DNA of 64,000 nt from Providencia vermicola (GTDB taxonomy: Bacteria; Pseudomonadota; Gammaproteobacteria; Enterobacterales; Enterobacteriaceae), in assembly GCF_010748935.1 (NCBI RefSeq), contig NZ_CP048796.1:2607001-2671000 (forward strand), given 5' to 3'. The translations under genes were made by a program, and so were the position numbers. Below, one piece after another: positions 48,835 through 59,602 of the stretch (position 1 is the stretch's first letter; every line of letters begins with the position of its first letter). The notes under the pieces are model-generated. The model made no database searches. It saw only the letters and a list, made by a program, of their open reading frames with translations, and had not been told where the DNA came from.

Positions 48835-49884
48835 GTGAGTTCAACACTGTTTGAGCGTTATCAACAAGCAAAAGTAGAAAACAAAGCCAAATATGCTCGT
48901 GATCTAGCTGCTTATCTCAATGTTTCGGAAGGCGAACTTTTACATAGCCGTGTTGGCCATGACAAAGCGCAAAGACTGAATGTTGATGCCCCTACACTAC
49001 TCAAAGCGTTAGCGGCGGTTGGCAATGTTAAAGCCATCACTCGCAATGAATATGTTGTTCATGAACAAATTGGTCGTTATGACAATGCTAAATTCAGTGC
49101 GCATGCCGGATTGATTTTAAATCCACGCGCACTCGATTTACGCATGTTTTTCAGCCATTGGGATTCGGTTTTTACCTTGACTGAAGACGCTAAAAACGGT
49201 GAACGTCATAGCATTCAGTTTTTTGACAAACAAGGTGATGCGCTACATAAGGTCTATACTACAGATGAGACCGACATGGCTGCTTGGCATGCATTGATTG
49301 AACAATATGCAACCTCTGATAATCCTCCATTGGTTATTGAAGCCGCAGAGCCTTTCTCTGAACAGCCTATCAGCGATGAATTGAAACAACAGCTTGAGCA
49401 AGAATGGCGCAACATGACCGATGTTCACCAATTCTTTATCTTACTGAAGAAAAACAATTTAAGTCGCCAACAAGTCTTTCGCGCTGTCAGTGATGATCTC
49501 GCGTGGCGAGTGCCTGCTGATTCATTTAACCAATTGGTTAATACTGCGTTTAACGATCAAAATGAAATTATGATTTTTGTCGGTAACCGCGGTTGCGTAC
49601 AAATTTTTACAGGCCAACTCAAACGTTTGATGCCATATCAAGCTGAAGGTTCTGATATTAAATGGCTGAATATTTTCAATCCAGATTTTACCTTACATAT
49701 GATTGAAAATGGTGTTTCAGAGTGTTGGGTAACGCGCAAACCAACTCAAGATGGTTTCGTAACAAGCCTTGAAGTCTTCGATAAAGACGGTCATCAAATT
49801 GTACAGATGTATGGGCAACGTACAGAAGGTACGCCTGAGCAAGAACAATGGCGTAATCAGGTTATGGCGCTACCGCACATTTAA
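48835..49884 (+). CDS. hmuS: Heme-handling cytoplasmic protein HmuS/HemS
   Basis: Cytoplasmic heme chaperone or degrading enzyme of the HemS/ChuS/HmuS family, 349 residues, made of two repeats. The heme-ligating His is in the conserved TDVHQFFILLKKN. Start is GTG at 48835 with AAGGAGA upstream. HmuS-type proteins are reported to release iron from heme; whether this one degrades or only carries heme cannot be decided here. Confidence 0.95.
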   Translation: MSSTLFERYQQAKVENKAKYARDLAAYLNVSEGELLHSRVGHDKAQRLNVDAPTLLKALAAVGNVKAITRNEYVVHEQIGRYDNAKFSAHAGLILNPRALDLRMFFSHWDSVFTLTEDAKNGERHSIQFFDKQGDALHKVYTTDETDMAAWHALIEQYATSDNPPLVIEAAEPFSEQPISDELKQQLEQEWRNMTDVHQFFILLKKNNLSRQQVFRAVSDDLAWRVPADSFNQLVNTAFNDQNEIMIFVGNRGCVQIFTGQLKRLMPYQAEGSDIKWLNIFNPDFTLHMIENGVSECWVTRKPTQDGFVTSLEVFDKDGHQIVQMYGQRTEGTPEQEQWRNQVMALPHI

Positions 49885-49899
49885 TCGTAGGTAAATAAA

Positions 49900-50721
49900 A
49901 TGAAACAATGGCTTCTAATTGCAGTCACTTTAATCATGAGCTTCACTGCTCACTCGGCAGAACGTATCATCACACTTGGTGGTGATGTCACTGAAATTGT
50001 TTTTGAGCTTGATGCAGGTTCACAAGTTGTTGCTCGGGATAGCACCAGCCTTCATCCCGCTCAAGCTGTTAAGCTACCCGATGTCGGTTATATGCGAATG
50101 CTCAACGCTGAAGGCGTACTTTCTATGCGCCCAACGCTTGTGCTAGCCAGTGAACTAGCAAAACCCTCAATCGCACTTTCCCAAATAGAAAAAAGTGGCG
50201 TAAAGATTATCAAAGTCACTGGTAAACCTGCATTAGAAGCCATTCCAGAAAAAATTACGACTGTTGCCAACGCAGTTGGCAAAACAGAACAAGGTCAACA
50301 GTTGGTGGAACAATTTAATCAACAAGTTGCCGCCGTAAATACGTCACCAATAGATAAAAAAGTATTATTTATCATGAGTCATGGTGGTGTACTCCCTCTT
50401 GCCGCTGGACAACAAACTGCCGCAGATAGCCTGATCAAAGCAACAGGGGCTAAAAATGCAATGACAGGCTTTAATAGCTATCGACCTTTATCACAAGAAG
50501 GCGTTATCGCGAGCCAACCTGATCTCATTATCGTGACTCATGAAGGCATTAAATCGTTAGGTGGAGAAGATAACGTTTGGAAACTCCCCGGATTAGCCAT
50601 GACTCCGGCAGCAAAAAATAAAGCACTGATCGTTGTTGATGATATGGGAATGCTTGGTTTTAGTCTCGGTACGCCAAAAGTCATGCAGCAAATGCGAGAG
50701 GCATTAGAGAAGTTTCAATGA
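49900..50721 (+). CDS. hmuT: Periplasmic heme-binding protein HmuT
   Basis: Substrate-binding protein of the heme ABC importer. 273 residues: signal peptide MKQWLLIAVTLIMSFTAHSA, then a class III binding fold with ERIITLGGDVTEIVFELDAG. The Tyr in DVGYMRML is a heme-ligand candidate. Its stop overlaps the hmuU start by four bases (ATGA). Confidence 0.95.
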   Translation: MKQWLLIAVTLIMSFTAHSAERIITLGGDVTEIVFELDAGSQVVARDSTSLHPAQAVKLPDVGYMRMLNAEGVLSMRPTLVLASELAKPSIALSQIEKSGVKIIKVTGKPALEAIPEKITTVANAVGKTEQGQQLVEQFNQQVAAVNTSPIDKKVLFIMSHGGVLPLAAGQQTAADSLIKATGAKNAMTGFNSYRPLSQEGVIASQPDLIIVTHEGIKSLGGEDNVWKLPGLAMTPAAKNKALIVVDDMGMLGFSLGTPKVMQQMREALEKFQ

Positions 50722-51719
50722 ATCGAATTAAACACCCAAGGTTAGCTATTGTTGTCCTTTTACTGGTTTTGAGTGTCATTGCCTTACTCGCTTCCAATGC
50801 GGGTGCAATGAATGTTTCCTTTAAGACTCTGTGGCAAACACCAGCCACAGACCCCGTTTGGCAAATTTGGCTTAATATTCGCCTACCGCGTATCTTATTG
50901 GCTATTTTAGTCGGCTTAGCGCTTGCCGTTTCTGGCGCTATTATGCAAGGACTCTTCCGTAATCCTCTCGCCGACCCAAGCTTATTAGGGATCAGTAGCG
51001 GTGCGGCTTTATGCGTTGCCGCTTTTATCGTTTTTTCATTTTCATTGCCAAGTGTCTTACTTAACTATGGGCATATCGGTGCGGCTTTCATTGGCAGCCT
51101 TATTGTTTCAGTGATTATTTTTAGCTTGAATCGTTACTCTCATGGCAACCTGTCACGCTTATTACTTGCTGGTATTGCTATCAATGCATTATGTATGTCA
51201 TTCATTGGGGTGTTAAGTTATATCAGTGATGACCAACAATTACGTACCTTTAGTTTATGGATGATGGGAACACTGGCGAATGTCGATTGGTCCTCACTGG
51301 CCATTGCCGCTAGTGTGATTTTACCTACCTGCTTTGTCTGCCTTTGGCAAGGTAATAAACTTAACCTACTTCAACTGGGTGATGAAGATGCGCACTATCT
51401 CGGATTAAACGTTGAACGCTCAAAATTTATTTTGCTTTTCCTCAGCGCTCTACTTGTCGGGTGCGCTGTCGCAATGAGTGGTGTGATTGGGTTTGTGGGA
51501 TTAGTCGTGCCTCATCTCATTCGCATGACTCTGGGTCCAGATCATCGTTGGCTGATCCCTGGTTCCGCAATTGTTGGCGCAACGTTACTCCTAGTCGCAG
51601 ATACTCTTGCACGGATCGCGGTTTCCCCCGCTGAAATCCCAGTTGGGTTACTTACCGGTTTAATTGGTGGCCCTTACTTCTTATGGCTAATTTTACGTCA
51701 ACCAACAGGGAGGGTTTAA
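50718..51719 (+). CDS. hmuU: Heme ABC transporter permease HmuU
   Basis: FecCD-family inner-membrane permease, 333 residues with about ten helices. Conserved segments [38 protein letters not shown] and the ATPase-contacting [19 protein letters not shown] are seen. Overlaps hmuT; hmuV follows after 5 bases. Confidence 0.95.
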   Translation: MNRIKHPRLAIVVLLLVLSVIALLASNAGAMNVSFKTLWQTPATDPVWQIWLNIRLPRILLAILVGLALAVSGAIMQGLFRNPLADPSLLGISSGAALCVAAFIVFSFSLPSVLLNYGHIGAAFIGSLIVSVIIFSLNRYSHGNLSRLLLAGIAINALCMSFIGVLSYISDDQQLRTFSLWMMGTLANVDWSSLAIAASVILPTCFVCLWQGNKLNLLQLGDEDAHYLGLNVERSKFILLFLSALLVGCAVAMSGVIGFVGLVVPHLIRMTLGPDHRWLIPGSAIVGATLLLVADTLARIAVSPAEIPVGLLTGLIGGPYFLWLILRQPTGRV

Positions 51720-51724
51720 AAACC

Positions 51725-52510
51725 ATGACGACATCATCTCTCCTAGAGGCACGCAATCTCAGTTACCAAATCGGTGATAAGCGACTAATACAGGACATTA
51801 GTCTATCCATACAACCGCATGAAATGGTTGTCATTATTGGGCCTAACGGTGCAGGTAAATCCAGTCTACTAAAGCTACTAACTGGATTTACGCCCCCAAC
51901 CACCGGCGAATGCTTATTAGAAGGCATAGCGCTGGGCCAATGGCAACACAAGGCATTAGCAAAAAAACGTGCGGTGATGAAGCAGCAAAATAGCCTATCA
52001 TTTGCTTTTACCGTTGAAGACGTCGTTGCCATGGGGCGAAGCCCTTACGGTTCAGAGCATAAGCAACAAGCCATCGAAGAAGCTTTAACACAAACAGATT
52101 GTCTTGAACTACGCCAGCGTGATTTTCGCCAACTTTCAGGCGGTGAACAGCAACGGGTTCAACTTGCGCGAGTACTGGCGCAAGTATGGCAACCAAATAC
52201 GACGCCAGCCTGTTTATTTCTGGACGAGCCAACATCTGCTCTTGACCTTTATCATCAACAACATAGCTTACGTTTATTGCATCAGCTAACTCGTGAACGC
52301 CCATTTGGCGTATGTTGTGTTTTGCATGATCTCAACCTCACTGCACTTTATGCTGATCGGGTTTATTTAATTCATCAAGGGCAACTCGTTGCAACAGGTA
52401 CACCTGAACAGGTACTCACTACCGCAAATTTAACTCAATGGTATAAAGCCGATCTCGGTGTGATCTCACACCCAGAAATTGCAACACCTCACGTATACCT
52501 ACGACGCTAA
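51725..52510 (+). CDS. hmuV: Heme ABC transporter ATPase HmuV
   Basis: ATPase of the heme importer, 261 residues from the ATG at 51725 ([20 protein letters not shown]), where GGGAGGG is upstream; the earlier in-frame Met lies in hmuU. Walker [10 protein letters not shown], signature [15 protein letters not shown], Walker [13 protein letters not shown]. Last gene of the heme operon. Confidence 0.95.
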   Translation: MTTSSLLEARNLSYQIGDKRLIQDISLSIQPHEMVVIIGPNGAGKSSLLKLLTGFTPPTTGECLLEGIALGQWQHKALAKKRAVMKQQNSLSFAFTVEDVVAMGRSPYGSEHKQQAIEEALTQTDCLELRQRDFRQLSGGEQQRVQLARVLAQVWQPNTTPACLFLDEPTSALDLYHQQHSLRLLHQLTRERPFGVCCVLHDLNLTALYADRVYLIHQGQLVATGTPEQVLTTANLTQWYKADLGVISHPEIATPHVYLRR

Positions 52511-52519
52511 CAATCTCTT

Positions 52520-52563
52520 AGGTTTCTTGGCGCATTTTATTCAAGAAACCTTCTTTCCTTTTT
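52520..52563 (+). terminator. Terminator of the heme operon
   Basis: AGGTTTCTTG (52520-52529) pairs with CAAGAAACCT (52542-52551), followed by a T-rich stretch, 10 bases after the hmuV stop. Confidence 0.85.
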
Positions 52564-53161
52564 ATCAATTTATCACGCCATACAGTCGCGACAAATATGC
52601 GTCATGACCGCTTCCTCCCTCTCCCATCACCGACCTTTTATTATCATCGGTAAATGACTATTTAGGTTGTTACCAATAAGTTAATACGAATTACTTGTCA
52701 AATTAACTTCCTAAAATTAAAAATACAGTTAATAACATTGAAGAATAAAAATTATAAAGCATTTACATTCATTACTATTAGCTCGGTATTTCCTAACGAT
52801 TGATGGTTAAAATCGCGTCTCACTACAGATTTAAGCAAAATTAATTTTTCAATATTTTACTTGGTTAATAATTTCGAATGCTTCCGACAAAAAATTTGAA
52901 TAAGGGGTCAGATAAGGATACAGATTGATTAAAATAAAACACACAACTCATATCATATTGATTTAAAATAATAAATAACATACACTAATGTATGTATAAA
53001 ATTGACCGATTGGTAAAAACTATCGAAGTTATTATTATTCTCATTAAAAAAAAGCACGTTATGCCTATCGATATATCGGAAAAATAGGAAGAATAGATAC
53101 TAATTTCTTTAGTTATTATTAGTTATTAATGAACAATAACCCATAGCAGTGGGAGGTAAAT
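52564..53161. other. Intergenic region upstream of the MarA-like regulator
   Basis: About 600 AT-rich bases with no protein-like frame. Must contain the promoter of the regulator gene; I could not choose one. GGAGG precedes the ATG at 53162. Confidence 0.45.
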
Positions 53162-53533
53162 ATGTCTGAGAGTGTAGTCAACGATATTGTTAAATGGCTG
53201 GAAAGTCAGTTACAACGCAATGAAGGCATCAAAATCGACACTATTGCCGATAAAAGTGGTTATTCTAAATGGCATTTACAGCGTGTTTTCAAAGAAATGA
53301 AAGGCTGCACGCTTGGCGAATACGTCCGTAAACGTCGTTTACTCGAAGCAGCAAAATCATTACGTGATGGTAATCTACCTATTTTAGATATTGCTCTACA
53401 GTATGGCTTTAGCTCACAAGCGACATTCACACGTATATTTAAAAAACATTTTGATATCACTCCAGCAAAATTTCGCCAAAGTGGTCAAATGCCTGAGTGT
53501 AAAACCTTTATGTCTTGCAATTGTAATAGCTAA
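53162..53533 (+). CDS. AraC-family regulator, MarA/SoxS/PqrA type
   Basis: 123 residues consisting almost only of the two helix-turn-helix units (KIDTIADKSGYSKWHLQRVF and ILDIALQYGFSSQATFTRIF), like MarA, SoxS and Proteus PqrA. Such regulators raise efflux and lower porin levels, giving multidrug and oxidative-stress resistance; P. stuartii AarP is a related protein. The C-terminal tail (PECKTFMSCNCNS) has Cys113, Cys119 and Cys121, not found in MarA or SoxS. Binding sites and targets are unknown. Followed by a strong terminator, so transcribed alone. Confidence 0.87.
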   Translation: MSESVVNDIVKWLESQLQRNEGIKIDTIADKSGYSKWHLQRVFKEMKGCTLGEYVRKRRLLEAAKSLRDGNLPILDIALQYGFSSQATFTRIFKKHFDITPAKFRQSGQMPECKTFMSCNCNS

Positions 53534-53863
53534 GTAAATTTCAGTTGTATAGTTGAGTATTATTAGTCCCCTTAACAATTTTTTCATTCCCTAAACATTG
53601 AAGTCTATGTCCGAGCCGGTAAATACCGGCTCTTTTTTATACCGCGTCAGCCCCACACTAACGTTGAATCTTTCTTTAAAAAAGAGAAAAATCTCCGCCT
53701 GCTACCATTACATTCGTTCCAATAATCACTTAAGTTCGCTTTCTTTTTAAATAAAACGCTCGCTATGATCTTTTGACATTCTACAAAAAAAGCAATAACC
53801 TTCTTTCAATTATTCTACAGCGTTATAATTAAGTCACTCTTAAGTATATTTTAAAGGCTATTT
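53534..53863 (+). other. Spacer with terminator before the transferase gene
   Basis: Holds the regulator's terminator at 53613-53638 (stem GAGCCGGTA / TACCGGCTC, T6) and then about 220 AT-rich bases with the likely promoter of the next gene. No other gene seen. Confidence 0.6.
53613..53638 (+). terminator. Terminator of the MarA-like gene
   Basis: Nine-base perfect stem GAGCCGGTA / TACCGGCTC with a two-base minimal loop, followed by six T, 80 bases after the stop. Confidence 0.9.
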
Positions 53864-55441
53864 GTGAAACACCCCAGATTATCTGAATGGTATAAAAATA
53901 AGTTACAAGATAAGATTGTAAAAATAAAAAACTTACTTATCTACATTATCCCTCTTATCATACTTATTATTTCATCTAAATTAATGTTGAAGGGATCAGG
54001 CTACGCCCATCCAACCCCTAGAGATATTACTCTCGTTTGTGCTCTTTATATTATTCTCTATGCATCCAAGAAAGCCTATGTATGGATAGGAATACCAATT
54101 GCTATTCTGTATGCAATTTATACGCCCATTGGCTTAACATTTGATAAACCGACATATCAATATTTTGCATCGGTTATTGCAACCGATGCGATCGAAGGGA
54201 TTGAATTTTTTACACAGATTTCAATAGTAAATTATTTTTATGCCATATTAATTATTATTGGTATTTTAGCCTTTAAAAAATTATGCTCTAAGCTAAATAT
54301 TAATTACTATCGCAACAAAACATTAATGATTGTTTTAGTCATAATCGCCTTGATTAATCAATCTCCATTTGAATATTTCTATAACGTTTATGAATCTGCC
54401 ACCAAGGTGAAAGAAGAAATTATCACGCTACGTGATTTTACTAAATCTAGTGAGTGGGGAAAATCGACATTAGATAATAACCAACATTATGATGATTATG
54501 TGTTAATCATTGGTGAAAGTGTGCGCCGTGATTATATGGGAATTTACGGATACCCGATAAACAATACGCCATTTTTGAATCGCGTGAATAGTACCATTAT
54601 TGATGGTTTAAACAGCGCAGATAACAACACCATTGGTTCATTGCGGTTAATGCTAACGTTATCGGATAAAGAAACAGTTAAACCAAATTACGGACTTAAT
54701 ATTGTTGGATTAGCTAAATCAGCGGGTTTTAAAACGTACTGGATATCTAATCAAGGTTATATTGGTCAACATGATACACCGATTACGTTTATCGCAAAAC
54801 ATGCCGATGTCAAAAGATTTAATAAACTTGGCGCATTTAATTCTAATGATGAGAGTGATTTTTCACTGATCCCTCTCTTTAAAAAAGAATTGACTAGCCC
54901 GACTCAAAAAAAACAAAAAAGGCTTTTTATTATACATCTCTATGGCTCTCACCCGAACCCATGTGGCAGAATTGAGGACTATGATAATCCGTTTACCACT
55001 AAAGATATTAAATATCACAATATCTCGTGTTATGTCGCTAGCATCAATAAAACAGATGAAGTGATTGAGGCAATTTACTCATTACTAGAAAAGCAATACA
55101 AACAAAAAGATCGTACATTCTCAGTGATTTATTTTGCTGACCATGGTCTTTCTCATCAAGACACAGAAGAACAAATAAAAATTATGCATGGAAAAACGAA
55201 ATATGCGTATCGCGTACCTTTAATTCAGCTTTCTTCAGATCAGGTATCGACACAATATATTATCGCTAAAAAATCAGGCATGATGTTTATTAATGGATTA
55301 GCAAGTTGGCTTGGTATTTCTAACCCACATTTAAAGGAAAGCTATCATTTATTTACTCCAGAGAGCGATGAAGAAGATTTTGGCTTAAGTGAAAAACTCG
55401 AAGCTAGAATGGATGATGCGATTAATATTCAAGGAAAATAA
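53864..55441 (+). CDS. Phosphoethanolamine transferase-like membrane sulfatase-fold protein
   Basis: 525 residues: about five N-terminal membrane helices, then a periplasmic alkaline-phosphatase-fold domain with IGESVRRDYMGIYGYP (metal-binding Glu) and FADHGLS (Asp-His metal ligands). This is the EptA/OpgE-type architecture that moves phosphoethanolamine onto lipid A, LPS core or glucans. The substrate cannot be named; it is not close enough to EptA to say lipid A, and the nucleophile region (ADNNTIGSLRLM) lacks the EptA-type CGTST motif. Start is GTG at 53864. The gene is clearly richer in A/T than its neighbours, suggesting acquisition. Confidence 0.75.
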   Translation: MKHPRLSEWYKNKLQDKIVKIKNLLIYIIPLIILIISSKLMLKGSGYAHPTPRDITLVCALYIILYASKKAYVWIGIPIAILYAIYTPIGLTFDKPTYQYFASVIATDAIEGIEFFTQISIVNYFYAILIIIGILAFKKLCSKLNINYYRNKTLMIVLVIIALINQSPFEYFYNVYESATKVKEEIITLRDFTKSSEWGKSTLDNNQHYDDYVLIIGESVRRDYMGIYGYPINNTPFLNRVNSTIIDGLNSADNNTIGSLRLMLTLSDKETVKPNYGLNIVGLAKSAGFKTYWISNQGYIGQHDTPITFIAKHADVKRFNKLGAFNSNDESDFSLIPLFKKELTSPTQKKQKRLFIIHLYGSHPNPCGRIEDYDNPFTTKDIKYHNISCYVASINKTDEVIEAIYSLLEKQYKQKDRTFSVIYFADHGLSHQDTEEQIKIMHGKTKYAYRVPLIQLSSDQVSTQYIIAKKSGMMFINGLASWLGISNPHLKESYHLFTPESDEEDFGLSEKLEARMDDAINIQGK

Positions 55442-55445
55442 ATAA

Positions 55446-55503
55446 CGTTAACTGTTACTTGGCCTCCATCTATTTAGGTTCAATGGCTAAGTAACCGTTA
55501 ACG
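55446..55503. terminator. Bidirectional terminator between the transferase gene and lplA
   Basis: Long near-perfect stem: CGTTAAC, GTTACTT and GCC on the left pair with GGC, AAGTAAC and GTTAACG on the right, with two mismatched or wobble positions. It lies between the convergent stops. Confidence 0.85.
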
Positions 55504-55518
55504 AAAAGTGAATTTTAT

Positions 55519-56535
55519 TTAGCTTAATTCGTGTATTAACCAACCTTCTAGGTCTGAAATTTGTTCAGCCAGTTCAGGCCACATCTGACGCATTTGTACA
55601 ATCAGTTTACGAACAGTGTCAGTTTGATAAACTTGTTCGCTCAACTGCTGACTAAGCCATTCTAACGGTGATGGTTCAAGACTATCTGTGAAAAATTGAC
55701 AACGTTTAATGACCCCTTTCTCGATATCAAAATGAAACTCAATACCTCCCCAAGGGAAACGAGTATCACTGTAGTGAGTAAAAGCAGGTGCTTGCCCAAA
55801 ATTCCACTCCCAACGACTTTGTTTCGCAAAAGTGTCACTAAAATTGGGTAAATCTGGCAGTTTTTCAGGGGAAATAAATTCAGCGTCAACAGTTTCGCCG
55901 TAATAATCGAAGAAACTTTGTATAATGCCTTCACACACCTTTTCATGGCTAATATCCGCGACCAATTCGCACAAATTAGCCACTCGTGAGCGAACCGAGG
56001 TGATCCCTTTCGCCTGTAATTTTTTGGGATCGGGATTGAGGTAATCAGCTAAACGGTTTAAATCTGAATTAATTAATAAAGTGCCATGATGAAAGCCTCT
56101 ATCTTTTGTTTCACGGTACGCTGAGCCGGAGATTTTACGCGGCCCATCAATCGTATTTAAGATTAAATCATTGCGTCCAGAAACTTCAGCGTCGATCCCC
56201 ACACGCATCAAACCATCAACAATAATTTTTGTCGATATACTTTTATCATATTCAGGTTTGCCCGCCATAAAGGTGAAACAGGTATTGCCTAAATCCTGAA
56301 AAACAGCCCCTCCTCCACTACTACGGCGAGCTAAGCGGACATTATCTTCTTCCATACGACGCGTGTTACATTCTTTCCATGGGTTCTGCGCACGTCCAAT
56401 GACGACGGTATCCGCATTGCGCCATAAAAACATGACCCGCTGGTCTGCTGGCATTTGGCGAAAAATAGTCTCTTCTACAGCAAGGTTAAACCAAGGATCG
56501 AACGATTCAGATATCAATAAACGTAAGCTAGACAT
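55519..56535 (-). CDS. lplA: Lipoate-protein ligase A
   Basis: Attaches free lipoate to lipoyl domains via lipoyl-AMP. 338 residues, as in E. coli. Conserved [20 protein letters not shown], the [21 protein letters not shown] lipoyl-site motif with the catalytic Lys region, and the C-terminal accessory domain are present. Confidence 0.96.
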   Translation of the reverse strand: MSSLRLLISESFDPWFNLAVEETIFRQMPADQRVMFLWRNADTVVIGRAQNPWKECNTRRMEEDNVRLARRSSGGGAVFQDLGNTCFTFMAGKPEYDKSISTKIIVDGLMRVGIDAEVSGRNDLILNTIDGPRKISGSAYRETKDRGFHHGTLLINSDLNRLADYLNPDPKKLQAKGITSVRSRVANLCELVADISHEKVCEGIIQSFFDYYGETVDAEFISPEKLPDLPNFSDTFAKQSRWEWNFGQAPAFTHYSDTRFPWGGIEFHFDIEKGVIKRCQFFTDSLEPSPLEWLSQQLSEQVYQTDTVRKLIVQMRQMWPELAEQISDLEGWLIHELS

Positions 56536-56609
56536 AGTGCTACCTTAAAAGCAAAATTTGCTCTTAAGATAGCATAAATAAAGATAAAAATGAGGCAATG
56601 ACAGTGAAA

Positions 56610-57098
56610 TCAGATGCGACGAGCTTGCCAAAACACTTTTCGCCAATAGACGTTATCCATTGAAGAACGGATGACACCTTTACTGGTTGAAGCGTGAATA
56701 AAGGTATTATCTGTATCATAAATCCCAACATGTAAGCCATTTTCACCTGAACCGGTTTTGAAAAAAACCAAATCACCTGGCATTAAATCTGATTTATCAA
56801 TACGGGTACCTAATCGGGTTTGATCTATCGTGGTACGGGGTAATTGAATGGCAAAACGATCATTAAAGGTTCGATAAACAAAACCAGAGCAATCAATACC
56901 GCTTTGACTCATCCCACCATAGTTATAAGGCGTGCCATACCACTGTTGTAATTGCTCCTTAAGTTGAGCAATTGTCATAATGGGATCCGATAATTGTGTT
57001 TTTAATGGCGGGGGCGGCGTCTTTTTTACCGATGTAGACGAACAGCCGATTAACACCAATGAAAACAATAATGGTAGATACTGCCATTTTATTATCAT
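56610..57098 (-). CDS. nlpC: Probable endopeptidase lipoprotein NlpC
   Basis: NlpC/P60 peptidoglycan hydrolase family. 162 residues: signal peptide with lipobox LIGC (Cys19), then the catalytic triad Cys in DCSGFVYR, His in LHVGIYDTD and the third His in FIHAS. E. coli NlpC is near btuD and the suf region; here it follows arnF and precedes lplA. Confidence 0.95.
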   Translation of the reverse strand: MIIKWQYLPLLFSLVLIGCSSTSVKKTPPPPLKTQLSDPIMTIAQLKEQLQQWYGTPYNYGGMSQSGIDCSGFVYRTFNDRFAIQLPRTTIDQTRLGTRIDKSDLMPGDLVFFKTGSGENGLHVGIYDTDNTFIHASTSKGVIRSSMDNVYWRKVFWQARRI

Positions 57099-57197
57099 GC
57101 TGCACCCTGTGAATAAATCAGTGACATGTTTAATTTATTATCATAGCCGCTGAAAGATGAAAAATAAATAATCAGAAGTTTAAACTACCTCATTCTA

Positions 57198-57596
57198 TTA
57201 TTGAGACTTTGCTTTCACAGGTCGACTAATCAACCAGACGCCCAGAATAATAAAAGCAATTCCCCCTGCTTTTAGCCATGTCGCAGGCTCATTATACCAA
57301 GGCAAAATAACGGCTAATAGATAAACAAAAACATAGCTTAAGCTAATCAATGGATAGGCTTTATTAAGTGGAATTGATTTTAATGCCAATAGCCAACACA
57401 GCATCGATAAGGCATAACAAACTAAACCAACGCATACAATACTCAGATTAACCACATTGGTGATTAACCATTCGAGTTGCAACCAATGCCAGCCTAAAGT
57501 AAATGAAGGCAATCCCACAACGCCAGCTTTTAAGCTTAATTGTGCAATCGTGACTAATAGTGCGCTACCTATTACCCAAAAATAGCCTTTATTCAT
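57198..57596 (-). CDS. arnF: 4-amino-4-deoxy-L-arabinose-phosphoundecaprenol flippase subunit ArnF
   Basis: SMR-fold inner-membrane protein acting with ArnE to flip undecaprenyl-phosphate-L-Ara4N to the periplasmic face. 132 residues from the ATG at 57596, which overlaps the arnE TGA (ATGA). Four helices, with [16 protein letters not shown]. The longer frame to 57650 lies in arnE. Last gene of the arn operon. Confidence 0.93.
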   Translation of the reverse strand: MNKGYFWVIGSALLVTIAQLSLKAGVVGLPSFTLGWHWLQLEWLITNVVNLSIVCVGLVCYALSMLCWLLALKSIPLNKAYPLISLSYVFVYLLAVILPWYNEPATWLKAGGIAFIILGVWLISRPVKAKSQ

Positions 57597-57940
57597 CCAC
57601 TTATACTCATCAAGAAAATACCAAACATAATTGCCGCTACCCCTAACCAATGATTAAGACCTGTAGGTTCATGGTAAACAAATTGGCCAATTAAGGTAAC
57701 TAACACAAAATTAATACTGAGCATAGGGTAAGCAATACTGAGTGGCATGCTTTCCAGTAGTTTTAACCAAAACAACATACCTAACCCAAGCATCAATACT
57801 GCTAGCAGCAGCCAACGAATGGCCGCTGCTGTTTTATTATGTTTATCACCTTGCCAACAGACAACGGCTTGTTTTTGTGCAATTTGCCCAAGACACGTTA
57901 GTACGCTGACGAAAAGCAATAGGAATAATTGTGCAATCAT
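57593..57940 (-). CDS. arnE: Flippase subunit ArnE
   Basis: 115 residues with four helices; the SMR-type [20 protein letters not shown] segment and the N-terminal [10 protein letters not shown] are recognisable. Partner of ArnF. Overlaps arnT and arnF by four bases each. Confidence 0.92.
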   Translation of the reverse strand: MIAQLFLLLFVSVLTCLGQIAQKQAVVCWQGDKHNKTAAAIRWLLLAVLMLGLGMLFWLKLLESMPLSIAYPMLSINFVLVTLIGQFVYHEPTGLNHWLGVAAIMFGIFLMSISG

Positions 57941-59595
57941 TGTTTGTGATATACCACTATCGCAATACGCGAATTACTAATGACTTCATCAGGTTTAGGA
58001 ATGTCAGGTAATCCCTCTTTACGGCCGAGCAAGAAGACGACCGTTACTTGACCTTCTTGACGCGCTTTTGCTAGCCAAGCTGCAAATTGATCCGGTTTCA
58101 CCAAACGATGTTGACTGTCTGGATACTCTAGGCCGTAAGTCAATTCACCACTGCTATTATACAAGTAAATATTTGAGTTTTTAGTTTCCCAAGCCAGTCC
58201 AGCCGCAATACCAACGTTACTTGCCATTAAGTATTTGCTATCCATTAATAAATCATGATGCTTATGAATAAAACTTTGTGGCAACTTTGAATTAATGGTG
58301 TTGTTTGGCAGAGCACTACCGATACATAAGCTTACTGCGAGTGAACAAGATGCAGCCCATAACCAATACTTCGCATTTAACACGGTACATAGGTAACCAA
58401 TGATGCCCCAAATGGAGAAAGCAACGATACCAAGCACCATTTTCGACCACTCATCCGCTTCATACAAAGGACGCTTAATCACCGTTCCCGCCACAATAAT
58501 TGCGATCACTGCTAGAACACCAATTGCAACATTGATGATCCCATTGGCTTTTAAAGCTTTCATTTTACCGCTACGCACACAATCCACACCATATTTGGCC
58601 ATAAGTAATGCGAGCGGAGCCATAAATGGCAACATATACGTAGGAAGCTTACCGCGCGAGATACTGAAGAAAATAACTGGCACAATAAACCAACAAAACA
58701 AGAAAAACATATCTGGATTGGATTTACGCTCTTTCCAACCTTTAATTAGCGAGCCTGGTAGCAGACCAGCCCAAGGGATACTTCCTAACAGGATAATAGG
58801 AATGTAATACCAAAATGGGGCGATATGCTGAGCATCATCAGCGGTAAAACGCTTAATATGTTCTATCCAAAAGAAGTAATTCCAATAATCAGGCTCTTGC
58901 TTGGCGATAGATAGTGCCCAAGGTAAGCTAATGATTACTGCGGAAATAATCGCCAATGGCCCATACTTCACCATCTCTAAGAAGCGTTTTTGATAAAGGG
59001 TAATCGGTAACATCACAATCACAGGAATCGCTAATGCTAAGAAGCCTTTTGTCATAAAGGCCATCCCACACGCTAAACCAAGGCATATCCAAGCGCCTAG
59101 TTTTTCTTTTATCCCTCTCGCCTTCATCGCCCATAGGCAACAGTACATACTTGCCGCAATCCACAATGATAACATCGGGTCGAGTACACTGTATGTTCCT
59201 ACGGCAAATACGAGAAACATAGACACATAGATGAAGCTGGCAACATAAGCTACATGATTGTTACGCCACATCATTTTTGCCATGCGATAAATCAGTAGCG
59301 CACTGAGCAAGATACAGAATACTGAACCAAAACGAACCGCAAAGTTAGTATCACCAAAGATCATTTGGCTGATATTGTTAATCCAATAGCCCGCAACAGG
59401 CTTTTCAAAATAGCGTATATCCAGCATATACGGCACGATCCAATCACCGCGTTGCAGCATTTCACGGCTAATTTCTGCGTATCGTGTTTCGTCTGGTTGC
59501 CAAAGTAAACGGCTATTTAACGGTAGCAAATAAGTTAAGATAAAAAAAAGAGCCAGCAGAGAGGCTCCTACTTTGCTCGCTCGGTTATTCAACAT
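57937..59595 (-). CDS. arnT: Undecaprenyl phosphate-L-Ara4N transferase ArnT
   Basis: Transfers L-Ara4N to lipid A in the periplasmic leaflet; GT83 family. The start at 59595 ([20 protein letters not shown]) gives 552 residues, the family length. The periplasmic loop [21 protein letters not shown] with the catalytic Asp, and [16 protein letters not shown], are conserved, followed by many helices and a C-terminal periplasmic domain. Confidence 0.95.
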   Translation of the reverse strand: MLNNRASKVGASLLALFFILTYLLPLNSRLLWQPDETRYAEISREMLQRGDWIVPYMLDIRYFEKPVAGYWINNISQMIFGDTNFAVRFGSVFCILLSALLIYRMAKMMWRNNHVAYVASFIYVSMFLVFAVGTYSVLDPMLSLWIAASMYCCLWAMKARGIKEKLGAWICLGLACGMAFMTKGFLALAIPVIVMLPITLYQKRFLEMVKYGPLAIISAVIISLPWALSIAKQEPDYWNYFFWIEHIKRFTADDAQHIAPFWYYIPIILLGSIPWAGLLPGSLIKGWKERKSNPDMFFLFCWFIVPVIFFSISRGKLPTYMLPFMAPLALLMAKYGVDCVRSGKMKALKANGIINVAIGVLAVIAIIVAGTVIKRPLYEADEWSKMVLGIVAFSIWGIIGYLCTVLNAKYWLWAASCSLAVSLCIGSALPNNTINSKLPQSFIHKHHDLLMDSKYLMASNVGIAAGLAWETKNSNIYLYNSSGELTYGLEYPDSQHRLVKPDQFAAWLAKARQEGQVTVVFLLGRKEGLPDIPKPDEVISNSRIAIVVYHKQ

Positions 59596-59602
59596 GCTTA
59601 TA

